10,088 nt of DNA from Ectopseudomonas composti (GTDB lineage: Bacteria; Pseudomonadota; Gammaproteobacteria; Pseudomonadales; Pseudomonadaceae). Where the stretch lies: positions 1 to 10,088 of the forward strand of contig CAMPIF010000118.1 in NCBI GenBank assembly GCA_946886245.1, written 5' to 3'. Positions 1 through 9,542 of this stretch are shown here, piece by piece (the stretch's first letter is position 1; each line of letters opens with the position of its first letter). The position numbers and the translations under genes are program-made. Under the pieces are notes generated by a model that made no database searches, was not told where the DNA came from, and saw only the letters and a program-made list of their open reading frames with translations.

Positions 1-524
1 CGGTTTTCCGCGGCCATGCGCTCGGCGGCCTCGTCGGCGCGCCAGGGGTGGGCGGCGTAACCGATGCGGCGCAGTTCGGCAAGCAGCTTGCTCAGGGCGA
101 TCTGGCTGTCCTGCCAGCGTACCTGCAGGCGGTGGTTGGACAGGTTCAGGTGCGCTTCGGCCACGCCTGGCACGCCGCGCAGGTGCTTCTCGATCAGCCA
201 GCCGCAGGCGGCGCAGCTGATGCCTTCGATCAGCAACTGGGTTTCGCTCAGTTCGCCCTCGTGCTGGACGAAGGGCTGCTGCACATCGCTGCGGTCATAC
301 AGCGCCAGTTCGTCCGGCAGGGCGGCGGGCAGTGCCTGTGGGTTGGCCGCGTTCTCGCTGCGATGGCTGTAGTAATGCTCCAGTCCACCGGCGACGATGG
401 CTTCGGCCACGGCCTGGCAGCCGGGGCAGCACATTTCACGGGTCTGGCCGAGCACGTCGGCGCGGAACTGGCTGCCGGCGGGAACCGGCAGGCCACAGTG
501 ATAGCAGGGAATAGGGGCGGGCAT
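1..524 (-). CDS. ccoI: Copper-transporting P-type ATPase CcoI/FixI, N-terminal part (truncated by window edge)
   Basis: N-terminal 174 codons of the copper-exporting P1B-type ATPase that supplies copper for the CuB site of cbb3 oxidases. The frame is open from the ATG at 524 to the window edge, so the gene is cut by the window and not visibly broken. The start gives MPAPIPCYHCGLPVPAG. Residues 7-10 (CYHC) and 32-36 (CCPGC) form the cysteine-rich metal-binding domain that precedes FixI-type ATPases (Pfam ATPase-cat_bd type). An HMA-like domain follows with G101-I-S-C104-A-A-C107, the CxxC copper site. Membrane helices and the catalytic DKTGT and CPC motifs would lie outside the window. Only 8 nt separate the start from the ccoH stop and no good ribosome site is visible, so coupled translation is likely. 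Identification is firm from the motifs plus position after ccoG and ccoH. Confidence 0.93.
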   Translation of the reverse strand, partial: MPAPIPCYHCGLPVPAGSQFRADVLGQTREMCCPGCQAVAEAIVAGGLEHYYSHRSENAANPQALPAALPDELALYDRSDVQQPFVQHEGELSETQLLIEGISCAACGWLIEKHLRGVPGVAEAHLNLSNHRLQVRWQDSQIALSKLLAELRRIGYAAHPWRADEAAERMAAEN

Positions 525-532
525 TGGCTGGG

Positions 533-1051
533 TCAGTAGGAGGGGTTGTCACCGATCATGATGGTCTGGCCGCTGGCGATGTTCTCTTCCTCGAACAGAC
601 GCCAGTTCTGGCTACCTTCCTGGCCGAGCAGCTCGACGAAGCGACGACCGCTGACCTCGTCGACCATCTGTCCACGGTACTGCCCGTCAGCCGCCGGTTG
701 CAGGATCACGCGGCGGTCGCGTTCCGGCTGGGTCGGCGAGATCAGGTTGAGCACGATCTGCTGCGGCTTGCTGTTGCCCTCCAGCGACAGGGTGGCGACG
801 CCAGTGGTGTTGTCCAGCACCAGCTCGCCATGCAGTTGCAGGCGCTCGGCCAATTTTTCGCGCTCCAGCGACTGGTTGATGCCCTTGCCGACATCGTAGT
901 AGTCGTCGGAGATCAGCCCTGGCGGGTTCTTGGTGGCGATGGTGAGCAGGGTCAGGCCCTGCACCACCGAGTAGCCCAGCAGGAACAGGATGAACCAGGG
1001 CCAGAACTGCTTGTACCAGGGTTTGACTGGCGATGGGGTTTGCTCGGTCAT
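533..1051 (-). CDS. ccoH: cbb3 oxidase assembly protein CcoH/FixH
   Basis: 172-residue FixH-family protein needed for assembly or stability of cbb3 oxidase; family knowledge places it in the membrane together with oxidase subunits and CcoI. The sequence shows a short polar N-terminus, one hydrophobic helix at about residues 17-38 (after the aromatic KPWYKQFWPWF stretch), the conserved D49-D-Y-Y52 segment just after the membrane, and a beta-rich periplasmic domain to the C-terminus. The frame stays open upstream to 1123, but that would overlap the ccoG end by 59 nt. The ATG at 1051 puts the helix at the usual place, lies 13 nt after the ccoG stop and has GGAA upstream, so I prefer it. It sits between ccoG and ccoI, 8 nt before the latter. 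Confidence 0.93.
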   Translation of the reverse strand: MTEQTPSPVKPWYKQFWPWFILFLLGYSVVQGLTLLTIATKNPPGLISDDYYDVGKGINQSLEREKLAERLQLHGELVLDNTTGVATLSLEGNSKPQQIVLNLISPTQPERDRRVILQPAADGQYRGQMVDEVSGRRFVELLGQEGSQNWRLFEEENIASGQTIMIGDNPSY

Positions 1052-1064
1052 GCGTTTTCCGTTG

Positions 1065-2477
1065 TCAGCGGACGCTTGGGCCAATGAAGCGGCTGTCGGC
1101 GTCGTTCTTGATACTGGGGTCATCCGCGGATTGTACGTGGAAGACGATATTGTTGGCGCTCGACGGCAGCTTCTCCGGTGCGATGGACAGCTCGACCGGG
1201 AAGGAATACACCTCGCCAGCCAGGGCCCGCACTTCGCGCTTGCCTTCGTAGACCAGGCCGTCGAGGCCGTCGGCGCTGATCACATAGGTCATGTCGCGCT
1301 GCGCCTTGTTCATGATCTTCAGGGTATAGACGTTCTCGATATGGCCGCGCTCGTTCTCACGGAACAGCACACGGTCCTTGAGCACATCCAGTTCCACCAG
1401 CGGGCGATTGGCCACGGCCCAGGCGAACAGGCCGATCATGGCGACCAGCGCGACAGCGTACCCGATCAGGCGCGGACGCAGCAGGTGGGTCTTGCGCCCG
1501 GACAGGTTGTGTTCAGTGGTGTAGCTGATCAGCCCCTTGGGGTAGTTCATCTTGTCCATGATGTCGTCGCAGGCGTCGATGCAGGCGGCGCAGCCAATGC
1601 ACTCGATCTGCAGGCCATCGCGAATGTCGATGCCGGTGGGACAGACCTGTACGCACATCTTGCAATCGATGCAGTCGCCGAGGCCCTGGGCCTTGTAGTC
1701 GGCGTCCTTCTTGCGCGGGCCGCGTGATTCGCCACGACGCGGGTCGTAGGAGACGATCAGGGTGTCCTGGTCGAACATCACGCTCTGGAAGCGTGCGTAG
1801 GGACACATGTAGATGCACACCTGCTCGCGCAGGTAACCGGCGTTGCCGTAGGTGGCGAGGGTGAAGAAACCGATCCAGAAATAGGCCCAGCCGCTGGCTT
1901 CACCGGTGAAGATCTCGATGACCAGTTCGCGAATCGGCGTGAAGTAGCCGACGAAGGTGATCGCGGTCAGTAGCGATACGCCCATCCAGATGCCGTGCTT
2001 GGCCGCCTTGCGTCCCAGTTTCTTGCCGCTCAGGGGTTGCTTGTCCAGCTTCATGCGCTGGTTGCGGTCACCTTCGGTGACTTTTTCCGCCCACATGAAT
2101 ACCCAGGTGAACACGCTCTGCGGACAGGTGTAACCGCACCAGACGCGACCGGCGAACACGGTGATGAAGAACAGGCCGAAGGCGCAGATGATCAGCAGCC
2201 AGGACAGCAGCATGAAGTCCTGTGGCCAGTAGCTGGCGCCGAAGATGTGGAATTTGCGCTCAGGCAGATTCCACCACACGGCCTGGCGGCCGTTCCAACT
2301 CAGCCAGACGGTGCCGAAGAACAGCAGGAACAGCAGGGCCCCGCCAGCCAGTCGCAGATTGCGAAACAGGCCAGTGAACGCGCGGGTGTAGATCTTCTCG
2401 CGGCTGGCGTAGAGGTCGACGCTGGCGTTCTGGGCAGAAGGAGGGGTGACGTCCTGGACGGGAATCTGTTCGCTCAT
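1065..2477 (-). CDS. ccoG: Cytochrome c oxidase accessory protein CcoG (FixG/RdxA), polyferredoxin copper reductase
   Basis: 470-residue membrane iron-sulfur protein. In Rhodobacter, CcoG was shown to reduce Cu(II) to Cu(I) before copper delivery to cbb3 oxidase; the role here is inferred by homology. Hydrophobic helices lie at about 43-60, 86-109, 163-180, 198-212 and 336-355. Cysteine motifs are C114-GYT-C118-P and C221-IYM-C225-P in the membrane part, and two 4Fe-4S motifs of the 2[4Fe-4S] ferredoxin type: C269xxC272xxC275xxxC279P and C293xxC296xxC299xxxC303. An Ig-like FixG C-terminal domain fills residues 360-470. The reading frame can begin one codon earlier at TTG (2480), but the ATG at 2477 (MSEQIPV) matches the family start. 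No convincing ribosome site is seen upstream. It follows ccoP1 after a 160-nt gap holding a terminator and an Anr-like box, so it may have its own promoter. Confidence 0.96.
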   Translation of the reverse strand: MSEQIPVQDVTPPSAQNASVDLYASREKIYTRAFTGLFRNLRLAGGALLFLLFFGTVWLSWNGRQAVWWNLPERKFHIFGASYWPQDFMLLSWLLIICAFGLFFITVFAGRVWCGYTCPQSVFTWVFMWAEKVTEGDRNQRMKLDKQPLSGKKLGRKAAKHGIWMGVSLLTAITFVGYFTPIRELVIEIFTGEASGWAYFWIGFFTLATYGNAGYLREQVCIYMCPYARFQSVMFDQDTLIVSYDPRRGESRGPRKKDADYKAQGLGDCIDCKMCVQVCPTGIDIRDGLQIECIGCAACIDACDDIMDKMNYPKGLISYTTEHNLSGRKTHLLRPRLIGYAVALVAMIGLFAWAVANRPLVELDVLKDRVLFRENERGHIENVYTLKIMNKAQRDMTYVISADGLDGLVYEGKREVRALAGEVYSFPVELSIAPEKLPSSANNIVFHVQSADDPSIKNDADSRFIGPSVR

Positions 2478-2568
2478 CAATGCATACCAAAGCGGTTGGT
2501 TGGTAGCCCGGGCCGATACGTGCCGGTCAGGGTCAATTCACGGTAGCTGTATGGTACGCCTGAAAGAC

Positions 2569-2606
2569 AACGCCCGGGTGCGACCAGCGGTCGCGACCCG
2601 GGCGTT
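2569..2606 (-). terminator. Rho-independent-type terminator of the ccoNOQP-1 operon
   Basis: Strong inverted repeat 32 nt past the ccoP1 stop. Outer arms 2569-2579 (AACGCCCGGGT) and 2596-2606 pair over 11 bp. Inner arms 2580-2585 and 2589-2594 (GCGACC/GGTCGC) add 6 bp, with one bulged base and a 3-nt loop. On the minus-strand transcript the stem is followed by TGTCTTTCAGG, a modest U-rich tail. On the plus strand there is no T-run, so it serves the cco1 operon. The imperfect tail suggests partial termination with read-through into ccoG. Confidence 0.75.
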
Positions 2607-2608
2607 CA

Positions 2609-2622
2609 TTGACCCTTGTCAA
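2609..2622 (-). promoter_or_regulatory. Anr/FNR-like palindrome TTGAC-N4-GTCAA upstream of ccoG
   Basis: TTGACCCTTGTCAA is a perfect 5-4-5 palindrome that matches the Anr/Dnr/FNR pattern TTGAT-N4-ATCAA at 8 of 10 half-site positions. It lies 16 nt after the ccoP1 stop, directly before the terminator stem, 138.5 nt (centre) from the ccoG ATG. A class II promoter (box at -41.5) would start RNA near 2574, inside the hairpin, but the corresponding -10 region (2581-2586, TGGTCG) is poor. The site is seen; its function is inferred. Confidence 0.45.
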
Positions 2623-2637
2623 AGGAGTCGTCTGTGC

Positions 2638-3633
2638 TTACTGCTCTTGTGCCTTGTGCGACAGGCTGTACACGTAGGCAGCCAGCAGGTGCACCTTGTC
2701 ATTGCCGAGGAATTCTTCCTGGGCTGGCATGTTGCCGTGGCGACCGTAGCGGATGGTCTGCTGCAGTTGTGCGTAGCTGCTGCCATAGATGAACGCTGCC
2801 GGATTGGTCAGGTTCGGCGCGCCCATGGCTGCGGTACCCTTGCCGTCTGCGCCATGGCAGGCGAAGCAGGTACCGGCGAAGACCTTCTGGCCTGCTTCGA
2901 TATCGGCTTCCACGCCTTCCGGCAGTTCGCGGCCAGCCAGTTCGGTGAGGACGTAGGCGGCGACGTTGCGTACGCCATCTTCGCCGATCATCGGGCCTTG
3001 AGCCGGCATCGCACCCTGGCGACCCTTTAGAAGGGTGGTCTTGATGGTTTCCGGTTCGCCGCCCCAGCGCCATTCGTTGTCGGTCAGGTTGGGGAAGCCG
3101 TAGCTGCCCTTGGCGTCGGAACCGTGGCACACGGAGCAGTTGGAGGCGAACAGGCGGCCACCCATTTTCAGGGCTTGCGCGTCCTTGGCCACTTCCTCGA
3201 TCGGCATGGCAGCGTACTTGGCGAACAGCGGGCCGTATTGCTCATCGGCGCGCGCCATTTCCTTTTCCCACTGGTGTACACCGGTCCAGCCGGCGTGACG
3301 CATGGAGCCGTCAGCGATCTGCACGCCAGAGGCGAAAGGCGTTTCCTTTTCGCTGTCGACGTAGTCGTAGCCAGGCAGCAGGCCCTTGAAGTTACCCAGG
3401 CCTGGGTACAGGGCCAGGTAGCCGAGGGCGAAGATGATGGTGGCGACGAACAGCATGAACCACCACTTCGGCAGCGGGTTGTCATACTCCTCGATGCCGT
3501 CGAAGCTGTGGCCGACGGTTTCTTCGGTGGTTTCCTGGCGCTGGCCCTTGCGGGTGCCGAAGATCAGCCAGGTCAGGGCGAAGATGGTGCCCAGAGACAG
3601 AATGGTTACGTACCAACTCCAGAACGTGGTCAT
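2638..3633 (-). CDS. ccoP1: cbb3-type cytochrome c oxidase subunit CcoP (dihaem), copy 1
   Basis: 331-residue dihaem cytochrome c subunit that takes electrons from soluble donors and passes them through CcoO to CcoN. Two membrane helices (about 3-25 and 57-78) flank a cytoplasmic loop with the [15 protein letters not shown] signature (44-58). Two periplasmic cytochrome c domains follow. Haem motifs are C166-S-V-C169-H170 and C256-F-A-C259-H260, and the likely methionine ligands are M209 (AMPAQ) and M302 (NMPAQ). The ATG at 3633 overlaps the ccoQ1 stop by 4 nt (ATGA) and has AGGAG (CTCCT at 3643-3647) 9 nt upstream. It is the last gene of the cco1 operon, ahead of the terminator hairpin. Confidence 0.97.
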   Translation of the reverse strand: MTTFWSWYVTILSLGTIFALTWLIFGTRKGQRQETTEETVGHSFDGIEEYDNPLPKWWFMLFVATIIFALGYLALYPGLGNFKGLLPGYDYVDSEKETPFASGVQIADGSMRHAGWTGVHQWEKEMARADEQYGPLFAKYAAMPIEEVAKDAQALKMGGRLFASNCSVCHGSDAKGSYGFPNLTDNEWRWGGEPETIKTTLLKGRQGAMPAQGPMIGEDGVRNVAAYVLTELAGRELPEGVEADIEAGQKVFAGTCFACHGADGKGTAAMGAPNLTNPAAFIYGSSYAQLQQTIRYGRHGNMPAQEEFLGNDKVHLLAAYVYSLSHKAQEQ

Positions 3634-3818
3634 TGGTTATTGCTCCTGGAAGAGTCTTGATCGCGCTTGGACTCGGGCTTGGACTCGTCGGCGAAGGGCA
3701 GGTTGGCTGCTTCGTCGAAGCTCGATTTGCGCTTGCTGCTGTAGGCCCAGAGCACCACGCCGATGAAGGCGATGAAGACCACCGCCGTGCCGATGCCGCG
3801 AATCATCCCGATGTCCAT
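3630..3818 (-). CDS. ccoQ1: cbb3 oxidase small subunit CcoQ, copy 1
   Basis: 62-residue single-helix membrane protein (helix about residues 8-26, then the conserved [22 protein letters not shown] stretch at 24-45). In other bacteria CcoQ stabilises the interaction of CcoP with the CcoNO core. The tail after residue 45 is short, charged and Ser-rich (ends SSRSNNQ), and differs from the copy 2 tail. It starts 6 nt after the ccoO1 stop with a weak ribosome site (GGTAAGA) and overlaps ccoP1 by 4 nt. Confidence 0.93.
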   Translation of the reverse strand: MDIGMIRGIGTAVVFIAFIGVVLWAYSSKRKSSFDEAANLPFADESKPESKRDQDSSRSNNQ

Positions 3819-3824
3819 AGCGTC

Positions 3825-4432
3825 TTACCGTTTGTTCTTGATGGAAGTGCCGAGAACCTGCAGGTACGCGATCAGCGCGTCCATCTCGGTATTGCCTTTC
3901 ACGGCATCGCGAGCACCGGCGATATCTTCGTCGGTGTAGGGGATGCCGAAGCCACGCATGACTTCCATCTTCTTGGCGGTGTCGTGACCGTCGAGCTTGT
4001 TCTCCACCAGCCAGGGGTAGGCGGGCATTTTCGACTCGGGCACGACGTTGCGCGGGTTGTACAGGTGGGCGCGATGCCACTCGTCCGAGTAGCGAGCGCC
4101 GACGCGGGCCAGGTCCGGACCGGTACGCTTGGAACCCCACAGGAAGGGGTGGTCCCAGACGCTTTCGCCGGCCACGGAGTAGTGGCCGTAACGCTCGGTT
4201 TCGGCACGGAACGGACGGATCATCTGCGAGTGGCAACCGACGCAACCTTCACGGATGTAGATATCGCGACCTTCCAGCTGCATCGCGGTGTAGGGCTTGA
4301 GGCCTTCCACCGGCTCATTGGTGACGTCCTGGAAGAACAGCGGGACGATCTGGGTCAGGCCACCGATGCTGACGGCAATCACCATCAGCAGCGCCATCAG
4401 GCCGATATTCTTCTCGATGATTTCGTGTTTCA

Positions 4433-4433
<1 letters not shown>
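3825..4433 (-). CDS. ccoO1: cbb3-type cytochrome c oxidase subunit CcoO (monohaem), copy 1
   Basis: 202-residue membrane-anchored cytochrome c that passes electrons from CcoP to CcoN. One N-terminal helix (about 9-31) is followed by a periplasmic domain with C64-V-G-C67-H68 and the methionine ligand M136 in SKMPAYPWL. Length is normal for the family. The ATG overlaps the ccoN1 stop by one base (TGATG), and GGAG lies 10 nt upstream inside the end of ccoN1, so translation is probably coupled. Positions 4002-4166 are nearly identical at DNA level to the paralogue at 7574-7738, unlike the rest of the gene. Confidence 0.97.
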
Positions 4434-5902
<1,469 letters not shown>

Positions 5903-5925
5903 TTATGGGGCAAAAATCGGCGGCA

Positions 5926-5954
5926 AGTATGTAGAAAGCAGGTAGCCATTGCAA
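5926..5954 (-). promoter_or_regulatory. Candidate sigma-70 promoter of the ccoNOQP-1 operon
   Basis: On the minus strand TTGCAA (5949-5954) and CATACT (5926-5931) are separated by exactly 17 nt, each matching 4 of 6 consensus bases. RNA would start near 5919, giving a leader of about 44 nt before ccoN1. A plain sigma-70 promoter fits the largely constitutive cco1 expression known in P. aeruginosa. No experimental support is available here. Confidence 0.3.
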
Positions 5955-5988
5955 CGTAACGTGCCGACGCGAATAGGGTTTCAGGGCC

Positions 5989-6018
5989 TTCCGCGAGCCG
6001 TTCACAACGGCCTCGGAA
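5989..6018 (-). repeat. Imperfect hairpin upstream of ccoN1
   Basis: TTCCGCGAGCCGTT (5989-6002) and AACGGCCTCGGAA (6006-6018) pair in two blocks, CCGTT/AACGG and TTCCG/CGGAA, with a mismatched internal bulge and a 3-nt loop. It lies upstream of the candidate promoter. It could be a protein site or an RNA structure if transcription starts further upstream. Confidence 0.4.
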
Positions 6019-6036
6019 ATGGCTCTGGCAGCTTTT

Positions 6037-6055
6037 TGCGCAACCAGTTTGCGCA
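6037..6055. repeat. Perfect inverted repeat TGCGCAA-CCAGT-TTGCGCA
   Basis: Perfect 7-bp arms (6037-6043 and 6049-6055) around the 5-nt spacer CCAGT. The same bases also read as a direct repeat of TTTGCGCA (6035-6042 and 6048-6055), 13 nt apart. Size and spacing fit an operator for a dimeric regulator upstream of ccoN1. Compare the repeat at 6150-6168. Confidence 0.5.
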
Positions 6056-6149
6056 GCGCTAAGAAAGGATCGCCTTAGAGTTGTGGCAAATGGCGACTGA
6101 AAGGCATCTTAGCCCAGATCAAGGAAATTGCAGGGCTATTGGTCGGCGG

Positions 6150-6168
6150 GTGCGACACTGGGTCGCAC
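6150..6168. repeat. Perfect inverted repeat GTGCGAC-ACTGG-GTCGCAC
   Basis: Perfect 7-bp arms (6150-6156 and 6162-6168) around ACTGG, the reverse complement of the CCAGT spacer in the repeat at 6037-6055. It lies between the cco2 stem-loop and the cco1 promoter region. It may be an operator or a second termination hairpin; there is no T-run on either side. Confidence 0.5.
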
Positions 6169-6184
6169 AGGTATAGAGGAGGGG

Positions 6185-6209
6185 CCGGCGGCCGCGACAG
6201 GGCCGCCGG
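6185..6209 (-). terminator. GC-rich stem-loop after ccoP2, likely end of the ccoNOQP-2 operon
   Basis: Perfect 9-bp arms CCGGCGGCC (6185-6193) and GGCCGCCGG (6201-6209) with a 7-nt loop, 10 nt past the ccoP2 stop. The minus-strand sequence after the stem is CCCCTCCTCTATA, pyrimidine-rich but not a clean U-run, so termination may be incomplete or need Rho. Confidence 0.6.
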
Positions 6210-6219
6210 TAAAGCGGGG

Positions 6220-7215
6220 TTACTTGTTCTCGCTCTGGCTCAGCTTGAGCACGTAGGCGGCCAGCAGGTGCGCCTTGTCATTGCCGAGGAAGTCACCCTG
6301 GGCCGGCATGTTGCCGCTGCGACCATAGCGAATGGTCTGCTGCAGTTGGGCGAAGCTGCTGCCGTAGATGAAAGCGCTGGGCTGAGTCAGGTCCGGCGCC
6401 CCCATCACGGCCATGCCGGTGCCGGCCTGGGTGTGACAGGCGGAGCAGAGCGTGGCGAAGATCTGCTTGCCGGCGGCGACGTCGGCCTGCGCACCTTCCG
6501 GCAGTTCGCGACCGCCCAGCTCGGTGAGGACGTAGGCAGCGACATTACGTACGCCATCCTCGCCGATCATCGGTCCTTGTGCGGGCATCACGCCCACGCG
6601 GCCATTCAGGATCGTGGTCTTGATGGTCTCCGGCTCGCCGCCCCAGCGCCAGCTCTTGTCCGCCAGGTTGGGGAAGCCATAGCTACCCTTGGCGTCGGAG
6701 CCATGGCAGACCGAGCAGTTGGAGGCGAACAGGCGTCCACCCATCTTCAGTGCACGCTCGTCCTTGGCCACTTCCTCGATGGGCATGGCGGCGTACTTGG
6801 CGAAGATCGGGCCGTACAGCTCGTCGGCACGGGCCATTTCCTTTTCCCACTGGTGCACGCCGGTCCAGCCAGCGTGACGCATGGAACCGTCAGCGATCTG
6901 CACACCAGCAGCGAAAGGTGTTTGTTTTTCGCTGTCGACGTAATCGTAGCCCGGCAGCAAGCCTTTCCAGTTGCCCAGGCCCGGATACAGGGCCAGATAC
7001 GCGATGCCGAATATCAGCGTGCCGACGAAGAGTATGAACCACCATTTCGGTAGCGGGTTGTCATACTCTTCGATGCCGTCGAAGGCGTGTCCCATGGTCT
7101 GATCGGTCGGATTCTTGTGCACTTCGCTCTTGCGAGTGGCGAAGATCAGCCAGAACAGTGCGATCATCGTGCCGATGGTCAGGACAGTGATGTACAAGCT
7201 CCAGAAGGTGGTCAT
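6220..7215 (-). CDS. ccoP2: cbb3-type cytochrome c oxidase subunit CcoP (dihaem), copy 2
   Basis: 331-residue paralogue of ccoP1 with the same plan: two membrane helices (about 3-25 and 58-79), the [15 protein letters not shown] loop (45-59), and two cytochrome c domains with C167-S-V-C170-H171 and C257-S-A-C260-H261. Likely methionine ligands are M210 (VMPAQ) and M303 (NMPAQ). It differs most from copy 1 in the cytoplasmic loop (residues 30-41), around the second haem (HTQAGTGM instead of HGADGKGT) and at the C-terminus. The ATG overlaps the ccoQ2 stop by 4 nt. It is the last gene of the cco2 operon. Confidence 0.97.
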   Translation of the reverse strand: MTTFWSLYITVLTIGTMIALFWLIFATRKSEVHKNPTDQTMGHAFDGIEEYDNPLPKWWFILFVGTLIFGIAYLALYPGLGNWKGLLPGYDYVDSEKQTPFAAGVQIADGSMRHAGWTGVHQWEKEMARADELYGPIFAKYAAMPIEEVAKDERALKMGGRLFASNCSVCHGSDAKGSYGFPNLADKSWRWGGEPETIKTTILNGRVGVMPAQGPMIGEDGVRNVAAYVLTELGGRELPEGAQADVAAGKQIFATLCSACHTQAGTGMAVMGAPDLTQPSAFIYGSSFAQLQQTIRYGRSGNMPAQGDFLGNDKAHLLAAYVLKLSQSENK

Positions 7216-7391
7216 GCTTCAATCCTCGATACGTCGGGCTTGTGGTCATCGGCGAAGGGCAGGTTGGCTGCCTCGCCGAAGTCTTTGCGGCGCTTGCCGC
7301 TATAGGCCCAGAGGGTCACTGCAGTGAAGGAAGCCAGCACCAGAATGGTTCCGATGCCACGTAGGGTGCCGATATCGATTAGCTCGAACAT
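7212..7391 (-). CDS. ccoQ2: cbb3 oxidase small subunit CcoQ, copy 2
   Basis: A 59-residue gene that a 60-codon cutoff would miss. Translation from the ATG at 7391 begins [15 protein letters not shown], continues with one hydrophobic helix (about 10-30, ending [12 protein letters not shown]) and the conserved [11 protein letters not shown] block (39-49), and ends VSRIEA. The layout matches ccoQ1. Start and stop fit the operon pattern: 5 nt after the ccoO2 stop, with AGAGG in the last codons of ccoO2 as ribosome site, and a 4-nt ATGA overlap with ccoP2. The role by homology is stabilising the CcoP-CcoNO contact. Confidence 0.94.
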   Translation of the reverse strand: MFELIDIGTLRGIGTILVLASFTAVTLWAYSGKRRKDFGEAANLPFADDHKPDVSRIEA

Positions 7392-7396
7392 GGCGC

Positions 7397-8004
7397 CTAC
7401 CTCTTGTTCTTCACTGCGGTGCCAAGCACCTGCAGGTAGGCGACCAGAGCATCCATCTCGCTCTTGCCCTTGACCGCGTCGCTGGCAGCGGCGATGTCTT
7501 CTTCGCTATAGGGCACGCCAAGCATGCGCAAGGCGCTCATCTTCTTGGCGGTGTCCTTGCCATCGAGGTTTTGCTCCACCAGCCAGGGGTAGGCGGGCAT
7601 GATCGACTCGGGCACGACGTTGCGCGGGTTGTACAGGTGGGCGCGATGCCACTCGTCCGAGTAGCGAGCGCCGACGCGGGCCAGGTCCGGACCGGTACGC
7701 TTGGAACCCCACAGGAAGGGGTGGTCCCAGACGCTTTCACCGGCGACGGAGTAATGGCCGTAGCGCTCGGTCTCGGCGCGGAACGGACGGATCATCTGCG
7801 AGTGGCAGCCGACGCAGCCTTCGCGGATGTAAATGTCGCGGCCTTCCAGCTGCAGCGCGGTGTAGGGCTTGAGGCCGGCGACCGGCTCGTTGGTGACGTC
7901 CTGGAAGAACAGCGGGACGATCTGGGTCAGGCCGCCGATGCTGACCGCCAGGATCATCATCAGGGCCATCAGGCCGATGTTCTTCTCGAGAATCTCGTGT
8001 TTCA

Positions 8005-8005
<1 letters not shown>
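7397..8005 (-). CDS. ccoO2: cbb3-type cytochrome c oxidase subunit CcoO (monohaem), copy 2
   Basis: 202-residue monohaem cytochrome c subunit, very close to CcoO1. One N-terminal helix (about 9-31), haem site C64-V-G-C67-H68, and ligand M136 in SIMPAYPWL (copy 1 has K at 135). The ATG overlaps the ccoN2 stop by one base, with a strong AAGGAG 7 nt upstream inside ccoN2. It divides the operon between ccoN2 and ccoQ2. The DNA at 7574-7738 is nearly identical to ccoO1 4002-4166. Confidence 0.97.
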
Positions 8006-9444
<1,439 letters not shown>

Positions 9445-9458
9445 GTCTGGGCTTCCAT

Positions 9459-9491
9459 CCACGGTTATGGCAGAGCGGCCGATAACCGTGG
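9459..9491 (-). repeat. 10-bp inverted repeat in the ccoN2 leader next to the ribosome site
   Basis: CCACGGTTAT (9459-9468) and ATAACCGTGG (9482-9491) are perfect 10-bp arms with a 13-nt spacer. In the minus-strand RNA the hairpin would end a few bases before the GGAAG ribosome site of ccoN2. One arm can instead pair with an upstream segment (see the feature at 9486-9526). The CCACGGTTA part is also found just before ccoN1 (5887-5895). Confidence 0.5.
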
Positions 9492-9526
9492 TGGCCGCAG
9501 GCATGAGCAAGCCACGGACACCACGG
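9486..9526 (-). repeat. Alternative 8-bp hairpin in the ccoN2 leader
   Basis: CCGTGGTG (9486-9493) and CACCACGG (9519-9526) pair over 8 bp. This uses the same 9486-9491 bases as the hairpin at 9459-9491, so the two structures cannot form together. A further CCACGG lies at 9512-9517. Confidence 0.35.
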
Positions 9527-9542
9527 ATATCGACGCGAGGCA

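Noticed and set aside
48..539. Plus-strand open frame at the left edge
   Set aside because: It is antisense to ccoI, whose frame carries the CYHC, CCPGC and CAAC motifs.
6109..6122. FNR-like site TTGAT-N4-GCTAA (minus strand) upstream of ccoN1
   Set aside because: Only one half-site is good (7 of 10 positions overall), and no -10 element lies at the class II distance; too weak to call Anr control of cco1.
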